From Styela clava (Eukaryota; Chordata; Ascidiacea; Stolidobranchia; Styelidae), in NCBI RefSeq assembly GCF_964204865.1, contig NC_135253.1:21674001-21738000 (forward strand): a DNA stretch of 64,000 nucleotides, in the 5' to 3' direction. Within the stretch, counting starts at the first letter, position 1. Every line of letters begins with the position of its first letter. Shown here piece by piece: positions 63,918 to 64,000 of this stretch. The translations under genes and the position numbers were made by a program. Under the pieces are notes generated by a model. The model was not told the origin of the DNA. It made no database searches and worked only from the letters and a program-made list of their open reading frames with translations.

Positions 63918-64000
63918 ATGACGTAAAATGTAGATGACGAAGTGTGTTTAATTTTTTTCATTTTTGAGTGTACTAATCAAATATCTTGACGTCATCAGTT

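Overview
The window is AT-rich animal nuclear DNA. It has spliceosomal genes with GT-AG introns of about 0.3 to 3 kb, secreted and membrane proteins, two fibrinogen-related (FReD) genes, and very dense small non-autonomous DNA transposons, most flanked by 8-bp target-site duplications as expected of hAT elements, plus tRNA-derived SINEs. I infer an invertebrate deuterostome, most likely an ascidian tunicate; no marker gene here proves this.

Layout. 1-10.7 kb: no gene recognised; diverged long repeats and MITEs. 10.7-13.7 kb: an unrecognised three-exon gene whose TATA/start-codon segment is triplicated. 13.8-21.7 kb: repeats (hAT MITEs, a ~125-bp tandem array, a foldback element). 21.7-30.6 kb: a long series of similar exon-like modules (pyrimidine tract + AG, 50-107 bp body, GT donor), several still reading as coiled coil and most carrying stops, broken by MITEs. 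31.3-39.2 kb: FReD gene 1, seven exons, 1077 aa: signal peptide, a giant low-complexity acidic and Asn/Tyr/Gly-rich first exon, two short coiled-coil exons, C-terminal FReD. 41.0-50.7 kb: FReD gene 2, eight exons, 423 aa: signal peptide, acidic segment, a His-rich exon (30 His in 57 residues), a furin-like RFRR site, then a FReD with the same intron positions and phases as gene 1. 52.4-55.8 kb (minus): 128-aa type I membrane protein with a Cys-rich mini-ectodomain and Lys-rich tail. 56-61.7 kb: repeats. 61.8-63.9 kb (plus): 78-aa single-pass membrane protein.

The two FReD genes are tandem paralogues: a conserved C-terminal recognition domain (lectin- or ficolin-like, with the Ca2+-site Asp residues) joined to entirely different low-complexity N-termini. 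The preceding array of coiled-coil-like exon modules may be debris of the same locus. The exon chains were assembled by hand from splice signals and phase agreement; no transcript data were available.
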